From Candidatus Mesolinea sp. (lineage in GTDB: Bacteria; Chloroflexota; Anaerolineae; Anaerolineales; Anaerolineaceae): DNA of 7,803 nt. The stretch covers positions 1 through 7,803 of the forward strand of contig DNSH01000056.1 of assembly GCA_003499715.1 (NCBI GenBank). Reading direction: 5' to 3'. The stretch's first letter is position 1. Each line of letters begins with the position of its first letter. This document shows positions 1 through 5,629 of this stretch, in pieces. Position numbers and translations under genes: made by a program. The notes beneath the pieces were generated by a model that was given only the letters and a program-made list of their open reading frames with translations, searched no databases and was not told where the DNA came from.

Positions 1-906
1 CTGGCGTTTTTTGGGTTGCAAAGCTCGGTAAAGGCATCCCCTGGGATGATTTATGAGACCGAATCGGCATACAACTATATTCAAGTGTTGCAAATTGATG
101 CATATCGCTATCTGCGCCTCAACGAAGGTCAGGGTGTGCATTCTATTTACCACCCTACCCAGCTTTTCTATGGCGGACCATGGTCGCAGGTATTGGTAGC
201 GCCGTATTTCAACCCTCCTCCGGTTGAAAAGATTACTGTTAATCGGATTGCAATCCTGGGGTTGGCTGCTGGGACTACCGCGCGTCAAGCCAGCGTTGTC
301 TATCCGCAGGCGCAGGTGGATGGCTTTGAGATTGACCCTAAGATAATCGAAGTCGGAAAGCAATATTTTGGCATGGAAGAGCTGCAGAATTTGACGGTTT
401 ACGCCCAAGATGCACGTTGGGGTATTGCGCATAGCAATAACACTTATGACATTATTAGTGTGGACGCATATCGTTCCCCTTACATTCCTACCCATCTGGT
501 TACTCAAGAATTTTTCCAGCTGCTCAACGATAAATTAAACCCGGAAGGGTTTGTGGTCATTAATGTTGGTCGGAGCAGTGCGGACCGCACCTTGGTTGAA
601 ACGATGTGCGCAACTATGGCAGCAACATTTCCCCAGATTTTTGTGATGGATATTCCCGACTCGATGAATACAATCGTCTTTGCTGCAAAAAACCCTTTAG
701 CGAGCTGGGAAAACCTCAACCAAAACCTGAGTAGTCTTCAAATTACACAGCCCGATTCGCTCTTAGTGCAGGCGATGAACCTGACTTTGCAGGGAAAAGC
801 TAAAACTAAGTTGGGTGATGTCGTCTTTACGGATGATAAGTCCTCAATCGAATTCTTTACCAACCGCTTGGTATTCAATTTACTATTGGAATCAACTTGG
901 GAGTGA
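1..906 (+). CDS. Spermidine-synthase-like SAM-dependent methyltransferase, C-terminal part (5' truncated)
   Basis: The frame is open to the first base of the window, so the start lies upstream; 301 residues are visible. They form a Rossmann methyltransferase domain of the spermidine synthase type. The SAM-binding loop ILGLAAGT is at visible residues 85-92, the acidic ribose-binding strand GFEIDP is around 108-113, and VDAYRSPYIP is at 154-163, followed by a conserved THLVTQEFF segment. The region before the Rossmann fold (YETESAYNYIQV) matches the small beta domain of this family. True aminopropyltransferases have a Gly-rich loop and an Asp-containing active-site segment; here these read LAAGT and DAYRSP, so polyamine synthesis is doubtful. 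Proteins of this type are often fused to N-terminal membrane helices, and that part would be outside the window. The stop is four bases before the next start, so the two genes are probably co-transcribed. Family assignment is firm; substrate is unknown. Confidence 0.85.
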   Translation: MAFFGLQSSVKASPGMIYETESAYNYIQVLQIDAYRYLRLNEGQGVHSIYHPTQLFYGGPWSQVLVAPYFNPPPVEKITVNRIAILGLAAGTTARQASVVYPQAQVDGFEIDPKIIEVGKQYFGMEELQNLTVYAQDARWGIAHSNNTYDIISVDAYRSPYIPTHLVTQEFFQLLNDKLNPEGFVVINVGRSSADRTLVETMCATMAATFPQIFVMDIPDSMNTIVFAAKNPLASWENLNQNLSSLQITQPDSLLVQAMNLTLQGKAKTKLGDVVFTDDKSSIEFFTNRLVFNLLLESTWE

Positions 907-910
907 AAAA

Positions 911-1582
911 ATGAAACTCAGCATTGATAAGATCCTTTCTGTCATTCTAACCATTAGCCTGCCTTTTATTCTGTTGATGGGCGCTATACGGTTGTTGATT
1001 ACGCCAGCTTTTATATCCTTGGAGTATAACCGCCCAGGTTTCCCGCCAGATATATACGGCTTTTCACAGGAAGAACGCAAACAATGGGCAGATTATGCTG
1101 TGAATTACCTCGTCAATGATGCTGGAATCGAATATTTAGGCGATCTCAAATTTGAGAATGGTGAACCCCTTTACCGACAGGAGGAACTAGAGCACATGCA
1201 AGACGTCAAGAACGTTGTCCAGACTGCATTGACCGTTTGGTATGTGCTCCTTGGCTTACTTGTGGCGATATTTGTGTGGTTTGCATCGATGGGCAATTGG
1301 CGCCAATTAGGTAAATCGCTGCGCACAGGAAGCTGGTTGACGTTAGGCTTGATTGCATTCATCATAATCATGGTCGTAATCAATTTTAATTTACTTTTTG
1401 AACAATTCCATAAACTTTTCTTCGCTGAAGGCAGCTGGCAATTCTATATGAATGATACGCTCATTAGACTATTTCCACTTCCGTTTTGGCGGGATGCTTT
1501 TATTCTCGTGGGGCTGCTTTCTCTTATTGGGGCGGGTCTTATACTATGGTTAACCCGCAATGTCACAACTAAGGTATCATAG
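911..1582 (+). CDS. DUF1461/TIGR01906 integral membrane protein, Lit-like lipoprotein transacylase candidate
   Basis: This 223-residue protein starts at the ATG at 911, preceded by a GGGAG ribosome-binding site (899-903) inside the end of the upstream gene; longer in-frame starts would overlap that gene heavily. Four hydrophobic segments are visible, about residues 8-30, 103-126, 141-163 and 196-215. The extracytoplasmic loop after helix 1 carries the family hallmark EYNRPGFPPDIYGFS (38-52), and HMQDVK (95-100) and FHKLFFAEGSW (166-176) follow. DUF1461 includes Lit, the Firmicute lipoprotein intramolecular transacylase that moves an acyl chain from the diacylglyceryl moiety to the N-terminal cysteine; a histidine pair is reported as essential there. 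H95 and H167 are the natural candidates here. Family membership is strong; transacylase activity is inference. It ends at a shared bidirectional terminator. Confidence 0.85.
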   Translation: MKLSIDKILSVILTISLPFILLMGAIRLLITPAFISLEYNRPGFPPDIYGFSQEERKQWADYAVNYLVNDAGIEYLGDLKFENGEPLYRQEELEHMQDVKNVVQTALTVWYVLLGLLVAIFVWFASMGNWRQLGKSLRTGSWLTLGLIAFIIIMVVINFNLLFEQFHKLFFAEGSWQFYMNDTLIRLFPLPFWRDAFILVGLLSLIGAGLILWLTRNVTTKVS

Positions 1583-1603
1583 ACATAATCGCGAAAACTG
1601 AAT

Positions 1604-1634
1604 AAAAAAGGCTGCTCTTTTCGAGCAGCCTTTT
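1604..1634. terminator. Bidirectional rho-independent terminator between convergent genes
   Basis: An 8-bp perfect stem, GGCTGCTC (1610-1617) and GAGCAGCC (1623-1630), encloses a 5-base loop. A run of A on the left and TTTT on the right give a U-tract in both directions. It sits between the stop of the Lit-like gene and the stop of the convergent ABC ATPase gene, so it can end transcription from both. Confidence 0.9.
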
Positions 1635-1650
1635 CTGTGAGACACTAATT

Positions 1651-2760
1651 TTAGATGACAGGTGGATTTTCAGGATCGAGGCTGGGGTCGAAGATGTGGA
1701 AGTTATCCATGTTGAAGACAACCTCCATGGTATCTCCGTACTTAGCTTTCGAGCGCGGGTCAACCCGGGCGATAAAGTTGTGTTCGCCGTTGATCAGATA
1801 CAAGAAGATTTCATTACCCATCAACTCGGTGACGTCCACCTTGACTGGGACAGGTTGTGCAGAAATCCCAGGAGGCGCAAACATGGGATCATGGATATCC
1901 TCTGGGCGAATGCCGAAGATAATGTCCTTATTCAGGACGCTTTCGTAGCGGGATTTAACTTGATCGGGCAGAGTTACGGCAAAAGAGCCTAAATCAGCAA
2001 CAAAATGTCCATCGGATTGGACGAGTTTGCCTTTGAAGAAGTTCATCGCAGGGGAACCGATGAAACCAGCTACAAATAAGTTGGCTGGGTGGTCATATAG
2101 GTTCTGCGGGGTATCCAACTGCTGAAGGAGACCTTTGTTCATCACGGCGATGCGGGTTGCCATGGTCATGGCTTCAGTTTGGTCATGCGTCACGTAGATA
2201 AAGGTGGTCTGAAGGTTTTTATGCAGCTTGCTCAGCTCAGCACGCGTCTGAACGCGCAATTTAGCATCCAAGTTGGAGAGCGGCTCGTCGAATAAGAACA
2301 CTTTAGGTTCGCGCACAATTGCACGTCCAACCGCAACACGTTGCCGCTGACCACCAGAGAGCTCCTTGGGCTTGCGCTGGAGCAAGTTTCCGATGCCTAA
2401 GATTTCAGCGGATTGCTTCACGCGCCGATCGATTTCGTCTTTGGGCATTTTGCGCAGCTTGAGGCCAAAAGCCATATTATCGTATACGGTCATATGCGGG
2501 TAAAGCGCATAGCTCTGGAAAACCATGGCAATGTCACGATCCTTAGGTGCGACATCGTTCACCACTTGGTCCCCAATCATTACTTTACCTTCAGTGATCT
2601 CTTCCAAACCAGCTAAGCAGCGCAACGAAGTTGTTTTGCCGCAACCGGATGGGCCAACAAGGACAAGGAATTCCTTATCTTGAATTGCAAGATTTAAATC
2701 TTGCACGGCGACTACGTCGCCAAACTTTTTCCAAACGTGCTCGAATGTAACACTTGCCAT
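1651..2760 (-). CDS. Sugar-type ABC transporter ATP-binding protein (MalK/UgpC/MsmX family)
   Basis: The protein has 369 residues, the usual length for this family. Nucleotide-binding motifs are all intact: Walker A GPSGCGKT (36-43), Q-loop Q82, signature LSGGQ (134-138), Walker B VFLFDE (154-159) and switch histidine H192. The region from about residue 235 to the end is the OB/TOBE regulatory domain, with the typical FGIRPEDI segment. Such ATPases energise import of maltose, glycerol-3-phosphate, oligosaccharides and similar solutes, binding on the cytoplasmic side to two permease subunits. No permease or binding-protein gene lies beside it, and a terminator follows the stop, so it is probably a stand-alone ATPase that serves several transporters, as MsmX does in Bacillus. 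The ATG at 2760 has a strong GGAGG site just upstream (about 2767-2771). Substrate cannot be read from the sequence. Confidence 0.92.
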   Translation of the reverse strand: MASVTFEHVWKKFGDVVAVQDLNLAIQDKEFLVLVGPSGCGKTTSLRCLAGLEEITEGKVMIGDQVVNDVAPKDRDIAMVFQSYALYPHMTVYDNMAFGLKLRKMPKDEIDRRVKQSAEILGIGNLLQRKPKELSGGQRQRVAVGRAIVREPKVFLFDEPLSNLDAKLRVQTRAELSKLHKNLQTTFIYVTHDQTEAMTMATRIAVMNKGLLQQLDTPQNLYDHPANLFVAGFIGSPAMNFFKGKLVQSDGHFVADLGSFAVTLPDQVKSRYESVLNKDIIFGIRPEDIHDPMFAPPGISAQPVPVKVDVTELMGNEIFLYLINGEHNFIARVDPRSKAKYGDTMEVVFNMDNFHIFDPSLDPENPPVI

Positions 2761-2781
2761 AATTTTCCTCCAATCTGAACG

Positions 2782-2801
2782 AGTATAGTGAGTTCATTAT
2801 A
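2782..2801 (-). promoter_or_regulatory. Candidate promoter for the ABC ATPase gene
   Basis: Reading the minus strand, a perfect -10 hexamer TATAAT lies at 2796-2801 and a second, TATACT, at 2782-2787, both shortly upstream of the ATG at 2760. No good -35 box is found at the standard spacing for either; the nearest, TTGCAC, is only 12 bases from TATAAT. The location after the rubredoxin terminator supports an independent promoter, but the exact element is uncertain. Confidence 0.4.
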
Positions 2802-2830
2802 CCTCAATTAAAAGTGCAAGGGAGGAATTA

Positions 2831-2864
2831 AATAAAAAACCTTGCCTATTTGGAGACAAGGTTT
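2831..2864 (-). terminator. Rho-independent terminator downstream of rubredoxin
   Basis: Minus strand: the stem AACCTTG (2857-2863) and CAAGGTT (2838-2844) has a 12-base loop and is followed by a T-rich run at 2831-2839. It lies 22 bases past the rubredoxin stop and ends that transcript before the ABC ATPase gene. Confidence 0.85.
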
Positions 2865-2885
2865 GCTTATGTATCTTTCTAATCG

Positions 2886-3047
2886 TTAGCTGATTTTTTC
2901 GAATTGATCTTTACCGGCACCGCAATCGGGGCAGACCCAATCATCAGGCAGGTCTTCGAAAGCAGTTCCAGGGGCGATGCCGTTATCGGGATCGCCAACT
3001 TTGGGGTCATAGATATAGCCACATGCTAAACATTCGTATTTGTCCAT
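2886..3047 (-). CDS. Rubredoxin
   Basis: This is a small complete gene of 53 residues, the classic rubredoxin length. The four iron ligands are in place as two pairs, C6-x2-C9 (CLACG) and C39-x2-C42 (CPDCG), with the family's GYIYDP segment (10-15) and the tryptophan before the second pair (DDWVCP). It holds one mononuclear iron in a Cys4 site and acts as a soluble cytoplasmic one-electron carrier. In anaerobes rubredoxins commonly serve oxygen and peroxide reduction systems. The start is fixed by an AAGGAG site (3053-3058) five bases before the ATG. It lies downstream of the SufR-like and DUF59 genes on the same strand, about 150 bases away, with its own promoter candidate, so it may be expressed both alone and by read-through. 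The partner protein is not in the window. Confidence 0.95.
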   Translation of the reverse strand: MDKYECLACGYIYDPKVGDPDNGIAPGTAFEDLPDDWVCPDCGAGKDQFEKIS

Positions 3048-3115
3048 TTTTTCTCCTTTATTTCTTTTACTGTTCAGAAAGGTTTGCAGCCCTTTTTACG
3101 GGGGTTAGCGCATAA

Positions 3116-3142
3116 ATTATACACTACCTTCTCATTTTGCAA
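3116..3142 (-). promoter_or_regulatory. Candidate promoter for rubredoxin
   Basis: On the minus strand a perfect TATAAT (3116-3121) lies about 70 bases upstream of the rubredoxin ATG. A partial -35 match, TTTGCA, sits 16 bases further upstream. No terminator separates it from the DUF59 gene, so read-through from upstream also remains possible. Confidence 0.45.
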
Positions 3143-3198
3143 ACGATTCATTACTATTTTAGTCACAATATTCCTGCTTTGCATTCTATATGGCGTAG

Positions 3199-3549
3199 TT
3201 AGGAATATAAACCCCAACCACTATCTAGGAGGTTCTTATCCATATAGGATTGGTCCCAGACGCCCTCGCCATACTCTAAGGTTGTTTTCAATCCGAGGAC
3301 TTGCTCCACCTTGGCGCGGGTGCTTTCCATCAACATCGGCCCATAGGGACAGAATGGCGTGGTAAGGATCATTACCAAATGGGCTTTATCGCCCTGGATG
3401 CTGATATTGCGGACCAAACCCAGCTCCAAAACGGAAAAACCAAGCTCAGGATCCAATACCCCGGAAAGGTTCTCAATCAACTCGTCATGGAACTGTGGAT
3501 GAGTCTTATCGATATCCCATTGTGGTTTGTTATTCGAATTTTGGTCCAT
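3199..3549 (-). CDS. MIP18/DUF59 family Fe-S maturation protein (SufT/PaaD-like)
   Basis: The protein has 116 residues. After a polar N-terminal stretch of about 20 residues, the DUF59 fold is recognised from LDPELGFSVLELGLVRNI (32-49), with the invariant DPE at 33-35. Next come ILTTPFCPYGPM (61-72), with the family's reactive cysteine at C67, and the closing motif GVWDQSYM (96-103). DUF59 proteins (SufT, PaaD, eukaryotic MIP18/CIA2) help mature or deliver Fe-S clusters to client enzymes in the cytoplasm. The gene begins six bases after the SufR-like stop, with no good Shine-Dalgarno sequence, so translation is probably coupled to the upstream gene. Its place beside an Fe-S regulator and near sufCB supports the Fe-S role. 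Family assignment is firm; the specific client is unknown, and an aromatic-catabolism PaaD role is not supported by neighbours. Confidence 0.9.
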   Translation of the reverse strand: MDQNSNNKPQWDIDKTHPQFHDELIENLSGVLDPELGFSVLELGLVRNISIQGDKAHLVMILTTPFCPYGPMLMESTRAKVEQVLGLKTTLEYGEGVWDQSYMDKNLLDSGWGLYS

Positions 3550-3555
3550 TGTTTT

Positions 3556-4164
3556 TTATAGATTTATCTTATAGGTGCACCTGGGATCACCTCGCAGCAT
3601 ACAGGTCTCCAGTTGTACCTCTCTGCCTAAAGCCTCGCTGAAAAGGGTTTCATCGATCTTGCAAATTTCGGGATGCTCTTTGCCAACATGAAGGTAAGGG
3701 CAATTATCCGATTGCAAGATGATGCTATCGCCTTCTTTCTTCCAGGAGAGCATAAAGCGATCGCTGGCTAATTGGTTTGCCAATTGTTCCAATTGGGTTT
3801 CTATTGGTTGGTTTTTATCGATGTTAGTCGATTCTTCAGCTTGTTTCTTGCCGATGCGCTTGAAAGTCGCTTCCAATTCTTCAGGGCTTAAGGATTCTTC
3901 CAATTCAGCTAACAAATAGTTGGTAAGTTTAAGGTAATTTGTGGGGAATTTTTCCATACCTTTTTCGGTCAGCCGATAGACGAAGGCGGGCCGGCCAACG
4001 CCGTGCCGTTGTTCCTCTGCCGTAACTAAACCTTCAGCCTGTAGATTGATCAAGTGATGCCGGACAGATATGCCATTGATACCGACAACCTCTGAAAGTT
4101 GTTTAATAGTAGCCTGGCGTTGGGTAAGTAGGGTGTTTAGTATTTTATCTCTTGTGCTTTTCAT
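3556..4164 (-). CDS. sufR: SufR-like winged-helix Fe-S-sensing transcriptional regulator
   Basis: The protein has 202 residues. The N-terminal winged helix-turn-helix spans about 5-68: the helices include ATIKQLSEVVGIN (18-30) and SVRHHLINLQAEGLV (33-47), and a wing contains HGVGRPAFVYRL (54-65). The C-terminal half has four cysteines, C155, C168, C188 and C196, in the contexts DNCPY, EICKI, ETCML and PRCTY. A four-cysteine C-terminal region is the mark of SufR, which in cyanobacteria binds a [4Fe-4S] cluster and represses the suf operon when clusters are sufficient. Here the spacing is Cx12Cx19Cx7C; the first interval is the one I recall for cyanobacterial SufR, the others should be compared. 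The start ATG has an AAGG site nearby. It is divergent from the DUF4332 gene, leads an apparent pair with DUF59, and lies about 1.6 kb from sufC. Regulation of sufCB is inference; family confidence is high. Confidence 0.82.
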   Translation of the reverse strand: MKSTRDKILNTLLTQRQATIKQLSEVVGINGISVRHHLINLQAEGLVTAEEQRHGVGRPAFVYRLTEKGMEKFPTNYLKLTNYLLAELEESLSPEELEATFKRIGKKQAEESTNIDKNQPIETQLEQLANQLASDRFMLSWKKEGDSIILQSDNCPYLHVGKEHPEICKIDETLFSEALGREVQLETCMLRGDPRCTYKINL

Positions 4165-4327
4165 AGTTACCTTCTCTCAGTTTTTATTTTTGTAGTATAT
4201 CATATTAGAATGCAAATATTTTACTATCGCATAACCTTAACGATTATTATTCTACTATAAGTTGAACTATTAATGTTATAATTCAGCAAATATTAGATTT
4301 TTATAATCAACTGAAAGGAGAAATGAC
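4165..4327. promoter_or_regulatory. AT-rich divergent promoter region between the SufR-like and DUF4332 genes
   Basis: This 163-bp spacer must hold the start signals for both divergent genes. For the plus strand there is an extended -10 element, TGT followed by TATAAT (TATAAT at 4277-4282), without a recognisable -35 box. For the minus strand TATACT (4194-4199) is the best -10 candidate and also lacks a -35. Short TAGTA/TACTA elements recur at 4193, 4222 and 4253, about 30 bp apart, but in such AT-rich DNA this may be chance. A SufR operator is expected here if the regulator controls itself; I could not identify a convincing palindrome. Confidence 0.5.
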
Positions 4328-4732
4328 ATGACAAATATTATTGATATTGAAGGTATTGGTCCCACCTATGCAGCAAAGTTAAAAAAGATCGGGATTAATA
4401 CGGTAGAGGCTCTGCTGGAGGCAGGTGCTACCCCCAAAGGTCGGGATGAACTTGCCGAAAAAACAGGGATCGATAAAGGCTTAATCCTGGAGTGGGTCAA
4501 CCTTGCTGATCTTTATCGCATCAAAGGCATAGGAGAAGAGTACTCTGATCTGCTGGAAGAGGCAGGTGTGGATACGGTCGTTGAGTTAGCCCAGCGCAAC
4601 CCTGAGAACCTGCATGAGAAACTCTTGGCTGTGAACGCCGAGAAAAAACTTGTCCGCCGTGTACCGAGTTTGGCGGAAGTTCAAGACTGGGTGGAGCAAG
4701 CTAAGGCATTGCCCAGGGTGATTACCTATTAA
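4328..4732 (+). CDS. DUF4332 domain helix-hairpin-helix protein
   Basis: The protein has 134 residues and is almost wholly the DUF4332 domain. Two helix-hairpin-helix units are visible: IEGIGPTYAAKLKKIGI (7-23) and IKGIGEEYSDLLEEAGV (65-81), each followed by helical segments. Between them lies the conserved stretch GATPKGRDELAEKTGI (33-48) leading to LILEWVNLADLYR (52-64). Helix-hairpin-helix motifs with a GIG turn usually bind DNA backbone non-specifically, and similar repeats occur in polymerases and topoisomerase V. The cellular role of DUF4332 proteins is not established, so DNA binding is inference. The ATG at 4328 follows an AGGAG site (4316-4320) at good spacing. The gene is divergent from the SufR-like regulator and shares its spacer, so it might be regulated with it. 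It ends just before a hairpin-rich convergent region. Confidence 0.88.
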   Translation: MTNIIDIEGIGPTYAAKLKKIGINTVEALLEAGATPKGRDELAEKTGIDKGLILEWVNLADLYRIKGIGEEYSDLLEEAGVDTVVELAQRNPENLHEKLLAVNAEKKLVRRVPSLAEVQDWVEQAKALPRVITY

Positions 4733-4747
4733 GCCTAATGTTCCGAC

Positions 4748-4773
4748 GAACCCTTTCTCACCAAGAAGGGTTC
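4748..4773. repeat. Imperfect hairpin after the DUF4332 gene
   Basis: GAACCCTT (4748-4755) pairs with AAGGGTTC (4766-4773). The stem can be extended inward by two pairs past a bulged T, leaving a small loop. It begins 15 bases after the DUF4332 stop. No T-run follows, so it is a weak terminator candidate or an RNA 3'-end stabilising hairpin. Confidence 0.6.
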
Positions 4774-4785
4774 ACGAAATGGTTC

Positions 4786-4827
4786 TTACAGTTCAAACCG
4801 CGATGCCCATGGCGGTTTGAACTGTAA
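4786..4827. repeat. Perfect 16-bp inverted repeat with a 10-base loop
   Basis: TTACAGTTCAAACCGC (4786-4801) is the exact reverse complement of 4812-4827, enclosing a 10-base spacer. It lies between the convergent DUF4332 and LysM genes, so either transcript would fold into a very stable hairpin. Neither side has a clear U-tract, so it is not a textbook rho-independent terminator. It may act as a bidirectional terminator or 3' stabiliser, or belong to a dispersed palindromic repeat family. Confidence 0.85.
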
Positions 4828-4879
4828 TTCTCTTCACGGGCTTTCAAGCGTATAGGGTTCGCTTTGCCTTGCGCTCGTG

Positions 4880-5446
4880 TTATTTCTTCAGGTCGCCCGG
4901 CAATGAGGGGATGCGCAGCACCTGCCCAGGGATAATAAAATTCATATTGTTGCCGATGACATCCCGGTTAAATTCGTAAATCAAGCGATAATAGGGCGGA
5001 GTGGCATGCCCGTAATACCTCAATGCGATGTGGCTTAGGGTTTCATTCGGCCGAACCGTATGGGTAGCGATGACCCTTGCCGCAGGCTGCGGGCTCACTA
5101 ACGGGGGTTGTGGTGGAAGTTCCTCAGTTACTAGCTCTTCTTTCAAATCCTCTTTGGTAAGTTCCAATATTTCCTCTGGTGCAAGCTCGCTTGGTTCTTG
5201 CTCGGGTTGGCATGTAAGTCCTTCTTCCACAGGTTGGCTTAGGCTAGGCTCCTCTTGTGAAGTAGCTGGGCTCACTTCTTGAATAGGGATTTCAACTGGG
5301 CGCAAAGCACTGCTCTCCTCGATTTGCTCTTCCTGTACCGAAACATCACTGGGTTCAGCGATTTCTTCGATCGGTTTTTGCGGCTCTTTACCTACTCCAA
5401 ATTTATCAGCGATTTTTTTGAAAAAGCTCTTATTTTCTGCACTCAT
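4880..5446 (-). CDS. LysM domain protein with acidic, proline-rich linker and no signal peptide
   Basis: The protein has 188 residues. A short amphipathic, lysine- and phenylalanine-rich N-terminus (about 1-22) is followed by a long, low-complexity region rich in Glu, Pro, Ser and Gln (about 23-122) and one C-terminal LysM domain (about 128-180). The LysM domain runs from HTVRPNETLSHIALRYYG to NMNFIIPGQVLRIP. LysM domains bind N-acetylglucosamine polymers such as peptidoglycan, but no signal peptide, lipobox or membrane helix is visible, so a cytoplasmic location is suggested, as for the E. coli BON-LysM protein YgaU. I chose the ATG at 5446, since the GAGGTG at 5453-5458 is its Shine-Dalgarno six bases upstream; the in-frame GTG at 5455 is part of that site and an unlikely start. 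It converges on the DUF4332 gene and diverges from sufC. Function is unknown. Confidence 0.82.
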   Translation of the reverse strand: MSAENKSFFKKIADKFGVGKEPQKPIEEIAEPSDVSVQEEQIEESSALRPVEIPIQEVSPATSQEEPSLSQPVEEGLTCQPEQEPSELAPEEILELTKEDLKEELVTEELPPQPPLVSPQPAARVIATHTVRPNETLSHIALRYYGHATPPYYRLIYEFNRDVIGNNMNFIIPGQVLRIPSLPGDLKK

Positions 5447-5452
5447 CTGCTT

Positions 5453-5458
5453 CACCTC
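5453..5458 (-). promoter_or_regulatory. Ribosome-binding site deciding the LysM protein start
   Basis: GAGGTG on the minus strand lies six bases before the ATG at 5446. The in-frame GTG that overlaps it has no comparable site of its own, so the shorter start is preferred. Confidence 0.7.
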
Positions 5459-5496
5459 TCTTAGACTATGGCGCTAAAACATTAGACATAAAAGAT

Positions 5497-5546
5497 GAAA
5501 TTTGGCGTGTCTCTCACCATAATTATTATACATAAGAAATTTGGCG
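5497..5546. repeat. 11-bp direct repeat GAAATTTGGCG, two copies
   Basis: GAAATTTGGCG occurs exactly at 5497-5507 and again at 5536-5546, 39 bases apart start to start. On the minus strand one copy sits just upstream of the TATAAT (5525-5530) that could serve the LysM gene, and the other lies beyond the expected transcription start. The arrangement resembles a pair of operator sites, though no regulator can be named. Confidence 0.6.
5525..5530 (-). promoter_or_regulatory. Candidate -10 box for the LysM gene
   Basis: A perfect TATAAT reads on the minus strand about 80 bases upstream of the LysM ATG. No -35 match is seen at 16-18 bases spacing, so the promoter may depend on an activator or the assignment may be wrong. 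Confidence 0.4.
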
Positions 5547-5594
5547 ACGACGGTTAAATTCTATTGTTAATAAAATAATTGTTATATAATAAAA

Positions 5595-5623
5595 TTGACT
5601 TTTTTAAGGCGGCATGCTATAAT
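5595..5623 (+). promoter_or_regulatory. Strong housekeeping promoter of the sufCB operon
   Basis: The -35 box TTGACT (5595-5600) and the -10 box TATAAT (5618-5623) are separated by exactly 17 bases, and TG at 5615-5616 adds an extended -10. An AT-rich tract with a repeated ATTGTTA (5563-5569 and 5578-5584) lies directly upstream and could act as an UP element. Transcription should start near 5630. Such a strong promoter is what one expects for an operon held in check by a repressor such as SufR. Confidence 0.85.
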
Positions 5624-5629
5624 GTTGCG

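Noticed and set aside
504..719. Minus-strand open frame of 71 codons inside the methyltransferase gene
   Set aside because: It lies wholly antisense to a well-supported gene, shows no recognisable domain, and is a typical shadow frame.
815..910. Longer N-terminus for the DUF1461 gene, from an ATG at 815
   Set aside because: It would overlap the methyltransferase by about 90 bases; the family N-terminus and the GGGAG site both point to 911.
3084..3365. Plus-strand frame of 93 codons across the rubredoxin-DUF59 spacer
   Set aside because: It is antisense to the DUF59 gene for half its length, has no ribosome site, and its product is low-quality and family-less.
4193..4259. Recurring TAGTA/TACTA elements as a SufR operator
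   Set aside because: The elements are short and the region is extremely AT-rich; symmetry is imperfect and no matching motif is found at the suf promoter.
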